A DNA stretch of 64,000 nt from Pirellulales bacterium (lineage in GTDB: Bacteria; Planctomycetota; Planctomycetia; Pirellulales; Lacipirellulaceae), in the NCBI GenBank assembly GCA_019636345.1, contig JAHBXQ010000011.1:78590-142589 (forward strand), written 5' to 3'. The notes beneath the pieces were generated by a model. That model saw only the letters and a program-made list of their open reading frames with translations, was not told the origin of the DNA and did no database searches. Below are positions 61,025 through 64,000 of this stretch, one piece after another (the stretch's first letter is position 1; every line of letters begins with the position of its first letter). Position numbers and translations under genes: made by a program.

Positions 61025-61363
61025 ATGAACGACCCGCCGACCTATTGCCGACGCGGTTTCTCGCTCATCGAACTGTTGGCGGTCGTCGCCGTCATCGGGT
61101 TGCTCGCGGCCGTCATCATCGGTCGCATCTCCGATTCGAGCCAGAACTCGAAAGAGAAGGCGTGCCGACACAATTGCGCGCAGATCAATTCGGCGATTGA
61201 TCGGTACTATTTCGAGCACGAATCGTTTCCGGCCAATCTTTCGACGCTTAACACGATCGAGTATTTCCCCGAGGGGATTCCGTCCTGCCCGATGAGCGGG
61301 TCGGCGTACTCGCTGAACTCGACCACGCACCGGGTCGAGGGGCACCCGGACTCGCATCCGTGA
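61025..61363 (+). CDS. GspG-like pseudopilin (copy C), divergent
   Basis: 112 residues from ATG 61025, with GGAGG 9 bases upstream. Prepilin motif RRGFSLIELLAVVAVIG. The end EYFPEGIPSCPMSGSAYSL nearly repeats copy A, and it keeps the Cys pair of copy B (ACRHNC region and SCPM). It stands on the opposite strand, facing away from the cluster, so it may be expressed separately. Confidence 0.82.
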   Translation: MNDPPTYCRRGFSLIELLAVVAVIGLLAAVIIGRISDSSQNSKEKACRHNCAQINSAIDRYYFEHESFPANLSTLNTIEYFPEGIPSCPMSGSAYSLNSTTHRVEGHPDSHP

Positions 61364-61513
61364 CGGGTGTTCGCCTCTCAGGGGCAGGGCTTGGGGCCGT
61401 CGCGCAAGTCAGTGCGTGAGAAGTGGGCCCCTGCTCCAGAGGCCACGGATTGCAGCCAGTCCGCTCGTCTCGCCTGCGGCCGGCGCCGGTCGGCTCAGCT
61501 TCGCTGGCAGAGT

Positions 61514-62750
61514 CTATCGCGCCTCGACCCACCGCAGGATCTTGAGGCCGTCGATGCGGCCCCCCCGATAGGTGTTGAAGACTTCTCCCGGAGTCATCGC
61601 ACGACTGTAGATGCGGACGTCATCAATCCGGCCGGTGAAGTCGAAGCTATTGCTCGTGTGGCCGTGCCGCCCGATGCGGGTGACGCTCCCCAAGCCGGAG
61701 TAGCTGATCGCCGGGGCGGCGCTGGTGCTGGCGACCTCGTTGCCGTCGATGTACAGCTTGATCGTTTCGCCGGCGGCGAGCGACGCTGCGAAGTGATGCC
61801 AGCCGCTCTTGGCCATCGAGCCGGCGAAATCGGCGCTGACCCAGCTCGAGCCGTTGTAGTACGAAGCCCGGGTGAGCGAACCGCTCGTGTTAAGTCGCAA
61901 CAAGAAGTAGTCGCCAATGCTGACGATTTCCGCTCCCACGGAGTCGGCGGAATCGAGCTTGGCCCATCCCGCGACGCTCACGCTGGAGGTTCGGCCGACC
62001 AGGAGCGGGATCTCGACGTAGTTGGTGCCGTTCAGGGCGATTGCCGTTCCCATGCCTGCACGGCCGGTGCTCGTGACGCCCAAAGTCGGACTGCCGACGT
62101 ACGTGCCGTCGTTCCCCTGTCCCGTCGCGTCGGCCGCGAGCGTGCCGCTGGGTTCGTCCAGCTTGTACCAGGCGGCCAAACCGAAGAGATCGTACACGTC
62201 TTGCTGCGACAAGACGCGGTTGTAAACTCGGACCTCGTCAAAAAGTCCGTTGCAGAATTTCTCAGGAGTTGCCGTCGTCGCGCCGATGCGAAGAGTATTG
62301 TCCGACGATGCGTCCCCGATTGTGCCGGAGCCGGCGAACGTTTCCGCCAACTCGCCGTTAACGTAGGTTTTGACGAGCCCTTCCTGGTAACTGAAGACGA
62401 CATGCGACCACTGGTCGTCGGCGAGATAGGCGCCCGTGCTGTGCCAGTTCCAGCCGGGCGACGAATTGGCGTAAGACCACTTCAGCTCGTTCAGCGACGA
62501 GAGGGCGAACTTGTACTCACCCTCTTTGCTTAGCAAGGTCCGTTCAGACCCCGGCTTGGTCCCTGGTTTGACCCACAGGGCGACCGTGCAGTCGTCGTTC
62601 ATGACGAGCGAGCGGGCCGCGGGGATCGAGACGTAGTCGTTCGTCCCGTCGAGCGAGACGCTCTTGCCGTAGACGCCCGCTTGGTTGACCGTCGGTCCGT
62701 TGACGTGGGTCCCCGTATTGCCGGCCGGGGACGAGTCGGCGGCGACCGTG
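61514..62750 (-). pseudogene. LamG-domain protein, 5' part removed by an insertion sequence
   Basis: 412 codons remain up to the edge of the insertion sequence. Two LamG/concanavalin-like domains are visible: the first around GVYGKSVSLDGTNDYVSIP and FNGLFDEVRVYNRVL-type closing motif (in sense), the second from LDEPSGTLAADATGQGNDGT to FTGRIDDVRIYSRAM. The first visible residues TVAADSSPAGNTGT align with the start of the second domain, so the break is inside the first domain. The missing N-terminus lies beyond the window. It may have been an exported adhesin linked to the nearby secretion cluster. Confidence 0.82.
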
Positions 62751-62768
62751 CAGGAGAACTGCAAAGTC
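62751..62768 (+). repeat. Left terminal inverted repeat of the ISAs1 element
   Basis: CAGGAGAACTGCAAAGTC. It overlaps the transposase stop codon (62767-62769) by two bases and matches the right end at 17 of 18 positions. Confidence 0.85.
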
Positions 62769-63902
62769 AGGAATTGAGCATTCGGAGCCCGAGTTCGGGG
62801 TTCCAGGCGACGTAGTCGGCGGCGGCCCGGAGGGGGATGGCCGCATCGGAGCAAAGGCGGTGGATGGTCACCGCCGCATTGTTGAGGGCGGCCAGGCAGG
62901 CGGAGAGTCCAGGTCTGCGGGTATGGTGGCGGTCTTCGTCCCACCAGCGGTCTTTGCAGAAGTGCAAGCCGTTTTCGACGCGCCAATGGTTGCGCACGTC
63001 GGCCAGGAGGTCGGCGGCGGTGACTTGGTCCGGGTCTTGGCTGGAAACGAAGTACCGCACGTCGTGCGAGACGAGCTCGCCGGCGGCATTGCGGACCTCG
63101 CGATCAATGCGGATCGCTACGCGGCAGCCGGGCAGATCGAGGACCTCGCGGATGTACGTCGCGTTGTCGACGTCGACCCAGATCCGGCGCGTTTCTCGGA
63201 AGCCCCCCTTTTACTCTTTTCGGTCGTTTGGGCGGCCGGCGGACGCTCGGGCGCCCCGACGAAGCAGTGGACCAGCGCGTCGAGCGTATCCGGCTGATTG
63301 TCCTTCACCTGCAGCAGATAGTCGCAGCCGCGGCTGGTGATCAATTCCGCCAGCGGCCGCTGGGCGAAGATGGCATCCCCAGTGATCAGTCGTAACATCG
63401 GGTAGGCGTCGAGCAACTCTGCCAGATGCCGCCGCAGGACCGTCGGTTCGTTCGTCTTCTCCGTCCCGGTCGACCATTGGCCGACGACGACCTGCAGGTC
63501 GTGAACGAAGGCGTTGAGCATGTGCAATGGATCGCCATCGTCGTCGACGGCTTGCTTGGCCGTCTTGCCGTCGACGGCCACCGCGCCGCGGGTCGCTCCC
63601 TCGGCGAGTTGCGCCCGCAGCCAGACCGTCAATGCGGCTTGAAACTCTTCGACCCGGCACTTGGCGAGCGTTCGGCTGAACGTCGTCGCACAGGGCGGCG
63701 CGCCCCGGTCGAATCCCAGCGGCTCCCGCAGTCGGTCCCAGTTCGCCGTCGCCCAGCGGACCAAAACCTCCATCTCCCGAATCCGCGCCAGCATCCCCAG
63801 CAGCGTCAGCACGACCATCCCAGCAAACGGATGACGCACTCCCCGCGCCTTACGCGGATCCTCCAGCCGACCAAACGCCTCAAGCAACGTCGACGCATGC
63901 AT
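62767..63902 (-). pseudogene. ISAs1-family transposase, split by a -1 frame change
   Basis: The first frame (63902 to about 63204) has the N-terminal ISAs1 region (EDPRKARGVRHPFAGM), D111 in AVDGKTAK and D176 in ITGDAIF. It runs on to a stop at 63117. The second frame, one base back, continues WVDVDNATYIREVLDLPGCR and then carries HWRVENGLHFCKDRWWDED with the catalytic Glu, ending at 62767. The join is at A4G6 (minus strand, 63203-63212). The full DDE set is present only if both frames are joined, giving about 378 residues, the usual length. Either this copy is dead or the tract allows slippage. Confidence 0.8.
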
Positions 63903-63982
63903 CGCAGGCCTCTTCCCCGCAGAAAAGAGCCCCCCTGCCGCCCTCATCTACGGAGCCGCCCCGCTCGCAGTTCGATGAAATC

Positions 63983-64000
63983 GACTATGCAGTTCTCCTG
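63983..64000 (-). repeat. Right terminal inverted repeat of the ISAs1 element
   Basis: Read on the minus strand: CAGGAGAACTGCATAGTC, 17 of 18 identical to the left end. It is the last 18 bases of the window. Confidence 0.82.

Larger units (their letters stand above)
62751..64000 (-). mobile_element. ISAs1-family insertion sequence
   Basis: 1250 bases from outer end to outer end, with matching 18-base terminal inverted repeats and one transposase reading on the minus strand. The family is assigned from the transposase. The size is normal for ISAs1 elements. The target duplication cannot be checked because the right flank is outside the window. Confidence 0.86.

Noticed and set aside
62767..62986. 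MARRKRLAL peptide here repeats the start of the GspF protein
   Set aside because: The codons differ throughout and this copy is in a frame antisense to nothing real but out of the transposase frame; the match is chance in basic sequence.

Overview
The window looks like a chromosomal segment of a planctomycete, probably of the order Pirellulales. It is GC-rich and carries several markers I associate with that group: a DUF1559 pseudopilin-like protein, a DUF1598 protein, H4MPT-linked C1-transfer genes outside an obvious methylotroph context, and secreted proteins with an RYSLRLLL-type N-terminus. I saw no rRNA, tRNA or CRISPR array. Most of the window is ordinary core and lineage-specific content in short co-directional operons with many 4-base ATGA overlaps. 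The taxonomic placement is inference.

Region 1 (1-12031). A cut Rieske ferredoxin and a SufT/DUF59 Fe-S assembly factor are followed by an ATP-grasp / hydantoinase-like / amino-acid-kinase trio of the tetrahydromethanopterin-methanofuran type. Then come an ATP/ADP-translocase-like transporter, a fatty acid desaturase with a good sigma-70 promoter, a DUF1598 protein, an FHA-GAF-AAA+ sigma-54 activator, CheX, nucleoside diphosphate kinase and endonuclease IV.

Region 2 (12087-18741). This is a manganese uptake locus. MntR is divergent from a six-gene operon: DUF1559 protein, small lipoprotein, metal-binding lipoprotein, ATPase and two permeases, each permease with a DtxR-like C-terminal domain. 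Two 16-bp palindromes sit on the operon promoter, one over the -10 element and one just past the predicted transcription start. The MntR protein keeps all six Mn ligands of the Bacillus protein at one constant offset of 18 residues.

Region 3 (18961-48963). In order: a GNAT acetyltransferase; a complementary inactive/active M16 protease pair; a TrkA/TrkH potassium system; a receiver-HDOD protein; a gamma-glutamylcyclotransferase-like protein; soluble transhydrogenase; an LRR-like protein; RarA; a CbiX-like chelatase; a secreted unknown; a fused 5-oxoprolinase; CysK; LipA behind a REP-like inverted repeat; a second GNAT; two secreted unknowns; and a four-gene ABC/GldG-like operon.

Region 4 (49178-61363). 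A long minus-strand type II secretion / type IV pilus-like cluster runs from a degenerate receiver protein and GspE through GspF, two GspG-like pseudopilins, GspH/I/J-like pseudopilins, a short PilX/GspK-like protein, GspL- and GspM-like proteins and a secretin to a GspC/PilP-like protein. GspE has an MshEN-type N-terminus, which suggests cyclic-di-GMP control. A third paralogous pseudopilin is divergently transcribed at the head of the cluster.

Region 5 (61514-64000). A LamG-domain gene has been cut by an ISAs1-family insertion sequence. Its two 18-bp inverted ends are at 62751 and 64000, so the window stops exactly at the element's outer end. Its transposase is split by a -1 frame change at an A4G6 tract.
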